64,000 nt of DNA from Vicia villosa (GCF_029867415.1 NC_081184.1:109045360-109109359); one strand, 5' to 3'; shown: positions 12,086 through 23,911, counted from the stretch's first letter. The notes: generated from the sequence alone by a model not told the origin. Made by a program: numbers and translations.

Positions 12086-12632
12086 ACACTAAACATCCTT
12101 CATAAAATTAACCAACAAACTCGTAGTTTCTTATTCGAACTACGATTGCTCTGACTTTCCCATTGCACAAGGGAATACGTAGGCACAAGATACAAACGTC
12201 TTGGCGAGCATAATAATAAAAAATCATTTCTCTTTCTTCACTATAATAAAAAATAAAAAACCCCTTTTTCTTTTCTTGATTAATAAATTAAAGAACGCAA
12301 ACATTACACAAACATTCATTCATAAAGTTAACTAAATGGGTCCCATCGAGTACGATGGAAGTGAGGGGTGCTAATACCTTCCCCTTGTTTAACCGACTCC
12401 CGAACCCTAATTTGGTTGCGATGACCGTCTTATTCATTTGTTTTTATTCATGGGTTTTATTCGACATTTTCCCTTTCCTATTGGATTAAATAAAGATCGG
12501 TGGCGACTCTGTTCTTTTTCGAGTGTGTAGACACCTCGAGTATTTTTTTAGCGCTACAGAAGGTAAATGCTTTGATAAAATGATGAAGCATCGTATGATT
12601 TATGCATTGCATTCCTCCTTCCCACAAACATC

Positions 12633-12806
12633 ATGTTTTTTTTAGCTTCACATCTGTTATTATTACCGGTCATGTCAATTCAAGAAGCAGTTGATACTAT
12701 CAAAGTTATCAAGGATGCTCGGGCTGCAGCAAAGCAACTTACTGAAGAAGCACTTAACAGGAAAAGCTCTAATGATATCTCTTGCACTGTTGTGAGGTTT
12801 CACTGA
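12633..12806 (+). pseudogene. C-terminal exon of a PP2C protein phosphatase, truncated
   Basis: An open frame ending at the TGA at 12804-12806 encodes the C-terminus of a plant clade PP2C (PPM-type Ser/Thr phosphatase): VMSIQEAVDTIKVIKDARAA, then AAKQLTEEAL and NDISCTVVRFH. Conserved FLAS residues occur upstream at about 12639-12650, but the following DGLWK, which includes a metal-binding Asp in the family, is replaced by HLLLLP. The rest of the roughly 280-residue catalytic domain is not found upstream. The 3' end of the Ogre/Tat LTR lies about 75 bp before this fragment, so either the element broke the gene or both are remnants. The translation reads well, so loss of function seems recent. 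Confidence 0.75.
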
Positions 12807-14175
12807 TATGTAAAATATATTTAGATTGTACTATGATGGTTTTGAAATTCAATTTTTATAATAAATGAAGTTTTAAATCATTATGATATCACAAAATGAT
12901 GTTTTCAATATTTTCTAATTGACTCAAAAGGAATAATGTAATTGTCATAAAGTATTGTCGGCAGGTTGCCAAAATAATAAAGCAAAATCTTCAATTATAG
13001 AAAGCTATTATATCTATAAATGATTACAATATATTTTATATGAATTTATATAATAGCAATTTGACAAAATCATATGTTATATGATTTTAAATATAAGAAA
13101 AAGTTTGAATTAAGAAAAATGGATGAATATGTATAGTTTTGAAATAAAGTAGCAAATTTTCTAATTATGTAAAATGAGAGTCAACTTTCTATTATTACTA
13201 TATAGGAGTAGACATAACATATTACTTTTATTATTTTTTTTTATTATTTTTGACTTATGATATATGGAATACGATCGCTTCAAATAATTGCATGCACCAT
13301 AAATTTTGTCTCTTACGCTTGACAAACTATTTATGTTCAGACACATGACTCTATTTTACTTTTTTTTTTATTAATTTAATAGTTGAACGTAATTTATTCC
13401 AATTAAATATGCAACAATATTATTTAAAATTTTCCAAAATTATTGTGATACCAATTATCTTTTCAAATTCACTATAACTGAGTGTTAATTTTATCATTTT
13501 TATGATAAATTTGATAGTAAAAAATTAAATTAATTTCAACTTAAAACAACAATAATTATTGCTACTTAATAATTATATCCTTTGGTTATTTTTTATTTAA
13601 GATGATTAAATGTAGGATTTTAATACTTAAATGTGTGAATTTAATACTTATTATATGAAGGGGATTTAACTTTTCATTCTTCCTAACAGGAGGTATTTAG
13701 TATAAATATTTTGTGATTGAGGATAAGAATAAAATATAAATTATTTGGTTTTAATTGCAGTACCTTTCAAATTTACCATTGATTATATTATAATATTTAT
13801 GGTTTCCAGTTAAGATACAATTTTTTTTAAAGATAATAATACATGAAATTAATTTTTGTTTTTCACAATTATCAATTTTCAATGCCTATTCTCAATACTT
13901 ATTTTAAAAATAACTATGGTTACAAATTACTTATAAATGATGTCAACATACGGGAAAATAATATATCATTATTTCAAATATTTTTATAAATGATATTATT
14001 TTTGTCTCTTATTTTTATTCTCTAATATCTCTTATTTTACTTTTAAGACTATAAAGTTTTATTAAAATGAGCGAAATATTAGAAACGAGTCAAATTTTTA
14101 TATTTGAAGTTTTAAAATAAAATTTAAAAATTAGTATTACTTTACAATTTTGTTAACAAATAATTATCTTTATGT

Positions 14176-14260
<85 letters not shown>

Positions 14261-14727
14261 TTAAATAATCTAATTTGTTTTTTTTTCTACTTTTTACTTT
14301 AAATGAAAGTTAATTTTCATATAAAATAGTCTTTAATTTTTTTATTTAATAATATTCACATTATATTTCATTTTTCTATTTTCTAAAGTATAAAATATTA
14401 CATACAATTAAAAATAAATCATGAAACGTAACATCAAACATGATTTAGTATTATCAATTGAATGATATTTTTATAAGAATGACATATTTTTATACGGATA
14501 CAAACGGGTACTTATAGGATACATGTATATGGTACTGATATTAACACATTTAATTAAATATTGAATAATAATAAGAATAAGTTTACTATTGATTTAAATA
14601 TTTTTATAGATTATTCCAAACAAAATTATTTATATATAGGAATAATTATACAATCGATTTAAATATTTTTATATATGGAATAATATATTTGATTTGTAAA
14701 TTTATTTTAATCCATTAATTTTAACGA
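12807..14727. other. AT-rich spacer with a (TA)n microsatellite
   Basis: Very AT-rich DNA without coding signals. A perfect TA dinucleotide run occupies about 14180-14258. Confidence 0.6.
14180..14258. repeat. (TA)n microsatellite
   Basis: Uninterrupted TA repeat of about 79 bp. Confidence 0.97.
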
Positions 14728-15066
14728 AAACATGAAGTTGGTGATCAAAATATTGAATATTAATGGGAATATTAAATTACTGATCAAAATATTGAATATT
14801 AACGGGAACATGAAGTTACTAATCAAAATATTGAATAATAACGGAAACATGAATTTATTAATAACGGGAACATGAAATTACTGATAAAAATATTGAATAT
14901 TAACAGAAACATGAAGTTACTGATCAAAATATTAATATTAGCGGAAACATGAAGTTACTAATCAAAATATTGAATATAAATGGGAACATGAAGTTACTGA
15001 TAAAAATATTGAATATTAACGGGAATATTAAATTCTTGATCAAAATATTGAATATTAACGGGAAGT
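14728..15066 (+). repeat. About 39-bp AT-rich minisatellite, roughly 9 units
   Basis: Imperfect units built on ACATGAAGTTACTGATCAAA and ATATTGAATATTAACGGGA. Copies vary by small deletions, and one is shortened to about 24 bp near 14850. The array ends near 15066. Confidence 0.85.
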
Positions 15067-15289
15067 ATATCAGTATTATATATCTTTGGTGATTATGAAA
15101 AGTGTATAGTTAAATTATTTTCAATTAATTATTCATTTGTATGGTTAAAGTATTTTCAACCATTATTTTTTTAAATGTTTTAGTTACTAGTTTAAATTAT
15201 TATTATAGAATATGAATAAATGATTAAATATTAGTAATTTTACAACTTTACCCATTTTAACCAAAATTTAGTCTTTTATTAATACCTTT

Positions 15290-15608
15290 TATTATGAAGT
15301 ACAGATTAATACCTTGCCACTCCGCATTTAATCCCAGAAATCCTTTGTCTTTGAAGCTGAAGCACATATTTATTACACCTTTTCTCCAAATGGTTAACAT
15401 CCCCCCAGACATTCCTTCTGAATCTTTCACCGACCAGTCGCAATCCACCGAACCCCAGAAGCTCGATGCCACAACCCCCTCCAATCTTTTGAATCTTTGT
15501 TTCCTGGATGAAGCACAAATCTGCCTTGGCCTTCAATAAAATTTTCCCAATTCTCCTCCTTTTTATTGAATTGCCGCCCCCTCTAACATTAAAAGTTCCT
15601 ATATTCAT
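15290..15608 (-). pseudogene. LINE-B ORF2 start: endonuclease fragment
   Basis: MNIGTFNVRGGGNSIKRRRI followed by CFIQETKIQ is the start of the APE-type endonuclease of plant L1 LINEs; the Asn of the FNVRG block and the Glu of QETK are catalytic-site positions in this family. A frame change occurs near 15480 (the second segment, 15257-15484, reads FWGSVDCDWSVKDSEGMSGG). The domain is cut at about 15290. Confidence 0.75.
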
Positions 15609-17314
15609 GGAACCGTTGTTGAATTCACCTTGCCTCTGCCAGAGCCCTGTCGTTCCTTAGCTTCCATATCACGAATAATACCTTCAAAGACTTCGTCATC
15701 TTCCTCACCTTCGAATCCCAATTCTTTAATCGACCTCCATACCAATGCCGGAACATCATCCTCCATCCTCAAAATTCTTCTATTGCCTTGATTAACTCCC
15801 GAATCAGTAATTGATACTTCACCCATTAAAGAATCTATTGATCTATTTGACCTAGACTCAGCCCACGAGTTTGAAACATGAGAAATATTTTGGGACAAAG
15901 TTAATTTAGGGTATCTAAGAGATTGGGCAAGTGGAGAAAAATACGATGGCACACAAGGGATTTTCACACTATCGTATATCTCTCCAATTCCTTTTTCCCT
16001 TCTGGACATTGGGCCTTTAATTCCACCCCAAGCCCAATAGCCAATTCCATAATTGACTCTCTCTCCAATTGGGCCGGTTGCACAACTAATTCCTTTTCCT
16101 TTTCCAACCACCAAAGAAGTTTCTGAAACCCTATCTTTTTGGCTCACCAACCTTTTCGGTCCATGCATATCCTCCATCACCTTAATTCCATATATTTTTC
16201 AATTAACCTCCAAGTTAAATGCTTCATTCAAAACTCTCTCTCCTTTTGTTGGAACTAAGATTCTTGCAACATCCAACTTAGCTTGCTCCATTGTCTCCTT
16301 ATCCCAACACACGTATTCACCCGTAAATTTCGAAATAAAAGCAAAGAATTATGGTTTCCATACATGACAAGGCAACCCATAGTACTTTAACCATGTTAAT
16401 CTTTCGTTATCCACGTCCTCCGGTGACCAAGGATGGATATCCGAAAACCAATTGTTTACCCAAGCTGCAGATTCTCTAACCAAAGTTTCAATCTCCCCAA
16501 CCTCCACTTCTTCCAGTAAGCATAGATTTGTGCCCATATGAGTTGCTTTAATTCCTTAGTACCCTTCTTCATTCAACGCCGCTTGAACATTATATGTCGA
16601 ACCAGGTTTTTCCACCACTCCCATAAAAGCTAGTTCAAATATTTTTCGATCCGCTTTCTCCACATTAAACTGGACATGAGCGAAAGGGAATTTTTTCTTC
16701 TTATCATGTTGCCAACTAAAGTTCCTCTTCACTCCTTGATCAAGATTCTTCTGCCCTTGATTCATCACAACTTGCGCATACGATTTTTCACTTCCCACCT
16801 CATTAGCTCTTCTCCTTCCCCCAAGTTGATTTTGATTTTGCTTCCACGTCTAGTTAGCCTCCCTTGAATCCTTCCACCCTAGCTTCTCTCTTTTGTCTTG
16901 CCCATCGATATTCCTCTAAAATCTTGGAACGTTTGCATGGATTTTTCTCCCCTTGATGAAGATGTTGTCCAGTTCCCTCTCAAGGATTCTAGTATTGCCC
17001 ACCTTCCTATACCTGACAAATCCACATCTCCTTCCTCGTTTGTCTCTCTTCGGGGGTATTACTACTTCTACTACAAGCCCGTAGTCGACGAAGATTTCAA
17101 ACATATCCTTTGCGTCGAATTCCTCCGAAAATTCTGAGAAGTAAAAGCTTACAACTTCTTCTCCCATCTTACCTTCTTTTCCTTTTTTCGAATCCCATCT
17201 ACCTCCACTCCTAGTATCTTTTTTATACCTCCGGTTCTGATCCTCGACCCACCCATCCCGCATATCCTGTTTCCTAACTGAAGTTGCTGCTTCCATGGAT
17301 AATCCACGAACCAC
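15605..17314 (-). pseudogene. LINE-B ORF1 (RRM plus DUF4283-like), broken
   Basis: The N-terminal segment at 16916-17314 (132 aa) reads as an RNA-recognition motif: VSFYFSEFSEEFDAKDMFEI as RNP2 region, and GRRCGFVRYRKV as RNP1. Next segments are 16556-16798 (with FAHVQFNVEKADRKIFELAF) and 16349-16537 (EVGEIETLVRESAAWVNNWF and LTWLKYYGLPCHVW), which match the DUF4283-like domain of plant LINE ORF1 proteins. The last segment is 15605-16180. ORF1 proteins bind LINE RNA and act as chaperones. Stops separate the segments (for example the TAG near 16556), so no full protein can be made. Confidence 0.75.
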
Positions 17315-17390
17315 ATAAACCTAACACTCCAAACACCCGGACCAATAGAAACTACAATATATCCAAACTATTGTTCTGCAGTGGCTAAAT

Positions 17391-17784
17391 TTCTAAGAAG
17401 TAACAGTCTTTTATGGCTAGACTCTAGCTAAAATTTAAACTTAAAAATTAATTTTTAAATAAAAATAATTTTACTTAGAAAATTTAATCATGTCTCATCA
17501 CTAAAATAATATCCAATCTAATATAGTTTATTTGTAGTTTATCTCATTATTTTAACAATTACATAATCTACCATAAAAATTCAAACGAGTTAAATAATAT
17601 GCAATATTTTCAATATAACAATAATTGTTACAAATGTTTATGAAACAACACTAGGTTTTTAACGCATTGAAAAATTGAAAAATCTATATTAACATGTGAG
17701 TTAGTCCTTTCTACTACAATAGAGGTTAAATATAAAGAACCTAATGAATTATTTAGAAAATTTTGAAGATTAATGATAAACTGG
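17391..17784. other. AT-rich spacer, nothing recognised
   Basis: No coding or structural signal was found between the 5' end of LINE-B and the ORF that ends at 17785. Confidence 0.5.
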
Positions 17785-18138
17785 TCAATTTAAGTGTAAA
17801 CTACCAAATGAACCACTTAAGAAATCTTGAGAAAACCAGTCATCGATTATAGTTGGCTTGACGAACAAATCTTGAGAATCAGACATGATGGATAATCTAG
17901 ACGGCGTGATTTGAAAGTTTCGAAGACGATTCCATTGTTTTTCTGATAAACGTTTAGCTTTTATAACCATGTTTCTTGCAAACACAACCTTCTCTCTTCC
18001 TTTATTTTTCATTGAGTTCTTCATTGCCAATTTCAAAAGAATCATGTTGTTGCTTGTGTATCTTATCTTTTTACCTTCACTTTTGTGATTATTCTTTTTC
18101 TTTGATTTTGGTGGCAATGTTGCTTTGCATGGATTCAT
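17785..18138 (-). CDS. Unrecognised 117-codon ORF, basic protein
   Basis: An intronless frame on the minus strand starts MNPCKATLPPKSKKKNNHKS. It is strongly basic in its first half (several Lys-rich blocks) and ends with an acidic/aromatic stretch, TIIDDWFSQDFLSGSFGSL. No family is recognised, and no signal peptide or membrane segment is evident. The Lys-rich blocks could be nuclear localisation signals, but that is speculative. The ORF lies between two LINEs. It shows no similarity to their ORFs, is longer than most random frames in this AT-rich DNA, and its codons look ordinary. It may be a small lineage-specific gene or chance. Another start within the frame is possible. Confidence 0.35.
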   Translation of the reverse strand: MNPCKATLPPKSKKKNNHKSEGKKIRYTSNNMILLKLAMKNSMKNKGREKVVFARNMVIKAKRLSEKQWNRLRNFQITPSRLSIMSDSQDLFVKPTIIDDWFSQDFLSGSFGSLHLN

Positions 18139-18551
18139 GTCTTTGTATACGAGTAGTAGCTAGATGATGTATGGCTTTTAAAATATTTAAATGTGTTATG
18201 AATGAATTAAAATTTTGTGGTTCTCCTCCATTAAATAGATAAAATTGGTAGGAAAAAGTGGCTACTTTTGTTAAGGAAGAGTATGTTAAGAATATTAAAA
18301 TTAAGATTTTGATTTGATTTGCAAATATATTCATTGATTTTCAGATTTTATAATATAATTTTTTTTCACTTCATGTTTGTTGTTTTGTTAAAATAAAATA
18401 ATGTTTTAAATAAAACTTGATTTCAATGGTTTTTTTTATAAATATTTTAAATACCTCTTATTAGTTGATTTTTTATTTAGACTCCAAACAATATTGGAAC
18501 ACCCAAATGTGTTTTAAACTTAATTGTAATGTTTATATGCGACCAATTTGA

Positions 18552-21500
18552 ATTTTTTTTTGTGTAAGCAAGATATAATATAATAAAGAATTAAGGATTC
18601 TCCAACCTATTTACACGAAATACGGGAATACTTGACCGCAAAAAAGAAAATATATCACCCAATTACAATTACGAGAAGAAAAGAAGCGGATCCTTACTAA
18701 ACTCGTCAAACAAATAATTGGAATGAGTCATTTTTCCGCAAAATGACAACTTCCAAACCGGGAGCTTTATGTTTCAAACCGTATCGTTAACGTTCAAAAC
18801 CTCCTACCGAAAACACACCTTGTTCCTTAAAAGCCATAAAGTCCAAGTTGTAGTCAACCAAACAATATCTAATTTACTATCTCTAACCTTTTGTGTACAA
18901 AAGAACCAATGCCAATCCATAACATTTGACAAGCACTCATCCTCCCTTCTATAATCTTTACCAACCCAAAGAGCAATTTCGCTCCAAATAAAATTCACCA
19001 CAAAACAACCAAAAAAAAGAATGGTTCTTATTCTCAACGACCAAACCACAAAAAACAAACTTAGAAGCATCGAGGGGAATAGGAATACCTCTATGAACCA
19101 AGTGATCTTTAGTCGGAATTCTATCAAGAAGAAATCTCCACCCAAAAGCCTTAATTTTGAAAGGCACCTCCGCTTTTCACACAAGCCGAAAAACATCATC
19201 GAACTTATTTGGTGGACCAAAAGGAATAAAGTCCATGCTATAAAAAGAATAGCAAGACGCCACCAAAAAAAATCCCTTCGGTATTACAAGCCCAAAAAAC
19301 CGCATCCTTACCCTCCGAGACCCCACCAAAATCCTCCAAACAATTCCAAAATAGTAATAAATCATCCAACAATCCGAGTTCTTTAATACAATCCGCCGAC
19401 AACCCAAAATCGTTCCACCTCTACCTCCCATCCGAACACCCACCCATGGCCGCCACTGAAATCTCTTTTAAACAAGAAGCCTTATATAAATCCGGAAACA
19501 CATCCTTCAAAATCATACCCTCCAACCATTTATCTTCCTAAAAAGGTGTGTTAAAACCGTTTCGAATAATAAAACTACAACAATTTCCAATAGGATCCTT
19601 GTAAGAGCAAAAATCAATCTTAACTATATCCTTACACCAAATAGAAAAAGATGAAGATGAATATGAAGAAAAAGCTTTAAAGCCTCGATCACCAAAGAAT
19701 AGAAGAGAAGATAGGTCACCATACCTCGCTTTTAAGATGTTGTACTAAAGCGAATCCTTCCCTTGAAGAATTCTTCACCTCCATTTATTGAGAAGAGTTA
19801 AATTAAACACCATAGTATTTTTAATACCAAGACCCCCTTTTTCCAAAGGTTATATAACCTTCTTCCAACTAACCCAATGAATCTTCCTCCTTTCTTCTAT
19901 CCCTCCCTACAAAAAATTACTTTGAATTCTATTAAACTCCTTTACCACCTTCAACGACATCTTGTAAAAGAACATAGTAAAAATAGTTTTAAAAAAAAGA
20001 TAATATGGACTTCAAAAGCATAATTCTACCTCCTAAATTAAGAAAGAAATTCTTCCATCCCGCCAACCTATTCTTCATTTTAATCAAAAGGGAATTCCAT
20101 GTCGACTCCTTCCTAGGATCACTACCAATAGGAATACCAAGAAAATTGAAATTAGTCTCCTCCACTTTATAAGAGAACAAACAAGAGGTGGCTTCCAAAA
20201 AATACGAGCTAACATTAATACCTATCAACTTGCTTTTGTGATAATTAATTCCAAGGCCCGACACAAGCTCAAACGCCTTAAGCACCGCCTTAAACACCCA
20301 AAGGTGTTTCCAAGTTCCTTCCCCCACTATCAAAGTGTCGTCCGCAAATTGAAGTAATTCGACCCAACAATATCTTTCAATAGCAAAACTCCCAAATTCT
20401 CCAATTTCAACGGATTTCCTCACAAGACCCGTTAATCCTTCCACCACCAAAACAAAAAGGAAAGGAGATAAAGGGTCACCTTGTCTTAAACCTTTATGCA
20501 CTCTGAATTCTTTGGTAGGACTTCTGTTGACAAGCATAGACATGTTACTATTAAAAACAAAAATCTCCAACCAACCCAACCATTTTCTATCGAATCCCAT
20601 TCTTTTCATCATATACCGCAAGAAATTCCAACTCACTTTGTCATAAGCCTTCTCAAAATCCACTTTGAAAAGCACACAATCTCTTCCTTCTTTCCTAGAA
20701 TAATCCACCACTTCATTAGCCACCAAAACTCCATCCAGCAATTGCCTTCCAAGCACGAAAGTATTTTGGCACGGAGAAATAATCTTCAAAAGGACTTTTT
20801 TTAATCTCTCCGCCAAAGGTTTCTCAACCGCTTTGTACATGCAACCCACCAAACAAATGGGCCTATATTCGTCCAAATTCGAAGGGTTATGATTCTTCGG
20901 AATTAAAGTCAAGAAAGAGGACGTTACTGCCTTAGAGATCACGCTTCCGGAGTAAAAGGAATTGAATAGTCAACAAAATCCTCTTTGATGAAAGCCCAAC
21001 AATTCTTCAAAAAAAGAAACGAAAACCCATCCGGACCCAGATTTTTATCTCCCCCACAACTCCAAATTTCTTCCTTAATTTCACACTCAAGAAAGGCCTA
21101 TCCTACTCACTCATCCTATTAAAATCAACACATTCAACAAGGGCCTATCCTCCTCCGTTTCGAAGAATTTGATCTGGAAGTGATTAAAAACCTCCTCTCT
21201 AACATCTTCCACCGACTCCAACATACTCCTCTCCGCTAAAATAGGACTTAAATGATTGATTCTTCACTTATCCTTCATCACGCTATGAAAATATCTACTA
21301 TTGGAATCATCCTCTTTCATCCATCTCACTCTAGACTTTTGAACAAGCATGTTTTCTTTGATTATCAAATTTCTCCAAAACGAGTAGAAGCTTCCTTTAT
21401 CTTAGCAACAATCTATCGCATAAAATATCCCCTTCACACTCCAAACTCCCATCCACCCTATTCAAATCACGCACGCCCTCCTCCACTTCCAAGTCTATCT

Positions 21501-22560
21501 TACTGAAAACCTCCTTATTCCACCACCTAAGCTTCTCCTTTAAAAGTATAAGTTTTTCCTTAACAATGAAATCAACCTTTCCTTCCACCTTCATATTATT
21601 CCACACTTTCTCCACAAAAGGAATGAAAGAATCAAAGGAAAACCACTCATTGTTGAATTTAAACGATTTCGAACCCTACTTAATATTACCCTTCGCTAAC
21701 CACCCAGGGAAATAATTGGAAATGTCCCTATCATCAATAAATTGCCCAATAACTCCCCATCTATTTATAACATCATCCAATATAAGAAAACGATCAATCC
21801 TACTCATCGATTACCATCTCCACTATACCATGAGAATCTTTTGCCTTAATTTGCACAGAATATCAACCAAAGCACATTTATGAATAAACTCCGCGAACAA
21901 TCCATTCCATTATAATTCACCAACATCGATCTCCCCTTCCTTCCCCTTCCATCCTTAACGGCATTAAAGTCCCCTCCCATAACCCAATCTCCATCCTTAA
22001 AAGATTCCTTCAACGCCAACAAATCATGCCACAATTTCTTCTTTTTATTCAAGTCACACGAAGAGTAAATGTTTACCACATAATACAAAAAACCCTTCCA
22101 AACAACTTTAATTCCCGAAAAACCTCCCCCTTTAAAACTACTTATAACTTCCACCTTGTCTGATCTCCACATAATTAACAACCCCCCGACCTTCCTGAAG
22201 AGTTGGAAAAGGAGTATCCAACATCCACAGAATTCCAAAAGCTCTTCGCAATACCATCTTTTAAACTTGTAATTTTAGATTCTTGAATCATAAAAATCTC
22301 TGTGTTGCCTTTCTTAATCATAGCGCTTATCCTTCTTCTTTTAAGCGCATTCCCACCCCCTCTAATATTCATAGATCCAATAATCATTTCGAGACATTAT
22401 TCAATTCCTTCCTAACCCCCTTCCCCTCGTCGCCCCTTTCCTCGATAACACCTCAATACCCTCCCCCTTGTTCTTTTTCACCACATCCATAACTCCCAAA
22501 GCCATAATAGTCGAAAAGAGTTTGCCCCCATCTATAAATATGTTATCCAATTTGACATCT
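18552..22560 (-). mobile_element. LINE-C: L1-type LINE, ORF2 nearly complete
   Basis: On the minus strand: a few dozen codons of ORF1, the full ORF2 order endonuclease, RT, zinc-binding domain, a 3' untranslated tail, and a terminal A run (T run on plus at about 18552-18561). CCAATTTGA occurs at both borders (18543-18551 and 22547-22555) and may be the target duplication. The 22528-22580 region also contains a 25-bp tandem duplication, so this is not certain. Confidence 0.82.
18804..22387 (-). pseudogene. LINE-C ORF2: endonuclease, reverse transcriptase, zf-RVT; frameshifted
   Basis: Endonuclease start at 22387: MIIGSMNIRGGGNALKRRRI and MIQESKI. After a frameshift near 22200 it continues with VNIYSSCDL and VMGGDFNAV, the conserved GDFN block. 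RT lies at 19989-20942: DCVLFKVDFEKAYDKVSW, GLRQGDPLSPFLFVLVVEGL and an intact QFADDTLIVGEG with both catalytic aspartates. The zinc-binding C-terminus is at 18804-19220 (IKAFGWRFLLDRIPTKDHL in the overlapping frame). At least three frame changes and several stops mean no full polyprotein is made. Compared with LINE-A, this copy keeps the catalytic RT box and is probably younger. It shares ORF2 start residues with LINE-B, so B and C belong to related families. Confidence 0.85.
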
Positions 22561-22580
22561 ATAAATATGTTACCAAATTG

Positions 22581-23479
22581 GATAGAAGGTTAAAATTTGA
22601 AATACAATATATTCGCATTTATTTTTTATCTCTATTTAAGAATGAATTGTGTCATTCGTAGTTGTTTTAATATTTAAAATTTAAAATTTCATCGTGAATT
22701 AAAAAATATAGATGTTAACTTAATTCATGTTATTGTATGTGATGTTATTCACATAACACCATGTGATCTTAATTGACATGTTTAAATTCAAAACCATTCA
22801 AATAAAAACTGTAAATTAATTTTATAAAAAAAATTAAATATTGTTAAATGTATTTGAATGCCACTTTATAAAATTAGTTGGATTTGAATCCAAATTTGTA
22901 TTGATTTTTCAAAATCAATCCAAACTAAATCAAATAACGTGTATATACTTTTATATTTATTTAGTTTTTATTGATTTGATATGCTGTGTTAATTTATTAT
23001 TTGATAATATATATATTTTTAATATCATTTATTAATTCATTTGAATCTATTTATTTTAAATATTTTATTTGATTTAAATATAATTGACCATTTTTATTTT
23101 GTAACATTAATTCATATATAGTATATCAAATTTATAATTTATTAATATATTTTAAAATTTTAATAAAAGATACTAATAAATAATTTGTATTTTTAGACTC
23201 ATTGTTAAAATTTGCCCTTTATTGTTTGTGATTTTTTTCTCCTTTCACATTTGAATAAAATATATGATATGAATTTTCATTTAATGTAATGATTGTTGAA
23301 GTTGTAGATAGAGGGTCTTGAGTTTTATTTTTTTTCTTTCAATCTATTTTATCAATTAATTAAAAAATTAATTTAAAGAGAAAATAAATATTTGTTAGTC
23401 TTATTTTTTTAAAAAAATTAAAAGTAAATAATGGAATTTTTTTTGATAAAGTCTTTTTTTTTAAATTAAGGAAACTTAT
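22581..23479. other. AT-rich spacer
   Basis: Only AT-rich sequence was found. The reading frame at 22841-23035 is compositionally trivial. Confidence 0.55.
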
Positions 23480-23911
23480 TGATCGTACCTGATCAGAGTG
23501 GATCGTCAGTGACCTTCAACTATTGGACTTCAAGTGAGAGGGGGATGTACCTGCAAGGTACGCCGATGCCAAAGTATGAAAGAGAGCAAAGGCGTGCAAG
23601 TACAGAGAATAGGTGCAGTGAATGAATACCCGACCCTCTAGTGAAAGAGGGTATTTATAGCCCTCGACGCTGGGCTATAAATTAATTCTCCAAATGAATA
23701 CCTGATTAATTTACTACCACTAACACAATAACTAGTCCACCTAGTAATTAGTCTCATTTAGTCTACCATTATTTCTATGAATATTTCTCCGACTAAACCG
23801 ACTAATTTAATCAACTAATCACATAACAACTTATATATCACAATTTCAATGATTCACGACAAATAATCATAAATTAATTAATTAAATAATTAATTAATTA
23901 CGGGCGTTACA
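23480..23911 (-). mobile_element. Solo LTR, about 432 bp
   Basis: Read on the minus strand it starts TGTAACGCCCGTAATTAATT and ends CAGGTACGATCA, giving TG...CA ends. It contains a TATA box (TATAAATA on minus, 23652-23659) followed by a leader-like stretch. No internal retrotransposon sequence follows on either side. The 5-bp flanks (CTTAT and CTTTG) do not match well, so target duplication is unproven. It interrupts the gag frame that ends at 23907. Confidence 0.7.
23652..23659 (-). promoter_or_regulatory. TATA box of the solo LTR
   Basis: GGGCTATAAATACCC on the minus strand, about 250 bp into the LTR. If still active, transcription would run toward lower coordinates. Confidence 0.5.

Larger units (their letters stand above)
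6820..12558 (+). mobile_element. 3' remnant of an Ogre/Tat Ty3-gypsy retrotransposon
   Basis: In order: an untranslated internal region (start approximate), an 82-bp tandem array, a 60-bp tandem array, a polypurine tract (AAATAGGGGCATC) at about 9403-9415, and a 3' LTR from 9416 to 12558. No gag, protease, RT or integrase is left. Fabeae Ogre elements are known for very long LTRs and for tandem repeats in the 3' untranslated region; both are seen here. The sequence after 12558 shows no primer-binding site, so this is the 3' LTR. Confidence 0.75.
9416..12558 (+). mobile_element. 3' LTR of the Ogre/Tat element (about 3.1 kb)
   Basis: It begins TGTCATACCCCAATTTTTGC and ends near AGCGCTACA, giving TG...CA ends. 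A TATA box (TATAAAAA, 10343-10350) lies about 0.9 kb in and is followed by a leader-like region. The end of the LTR holds GGGGTGCTAATACCTTCCCC and TGGCGACTCTG, both also present (with small changes) near the end of the LTR at 27146-31778. Seven 87-bp tandem units lie inside it. No target duplication could be confirmed. Confidence 0.75.
15290..17390 (-). mobile_element. LINE-B: L1-type LINE with 5' region kept and 3' part missing
   Basis: On the minus strand the element runs from a leader (near 17390) through ORF1 to the first roughly 100 codons of the ORF2 endonuclease, where similarity stops at about 15290. RT, the zinc-binding domain and the A tract are absent. LINEs usually lose their 5' end, so loss of the 3' end suggests a later deletion or rearrangement. 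Both ends are approximate. Confidence 0.75.

Noticed and set aside
15257..22560. One large LINE split by an insertion between 17.4 and 18.5 kb
   Set aside because: Both parts encode the start of the endonuclease with different sequence, so they are two separate copies.
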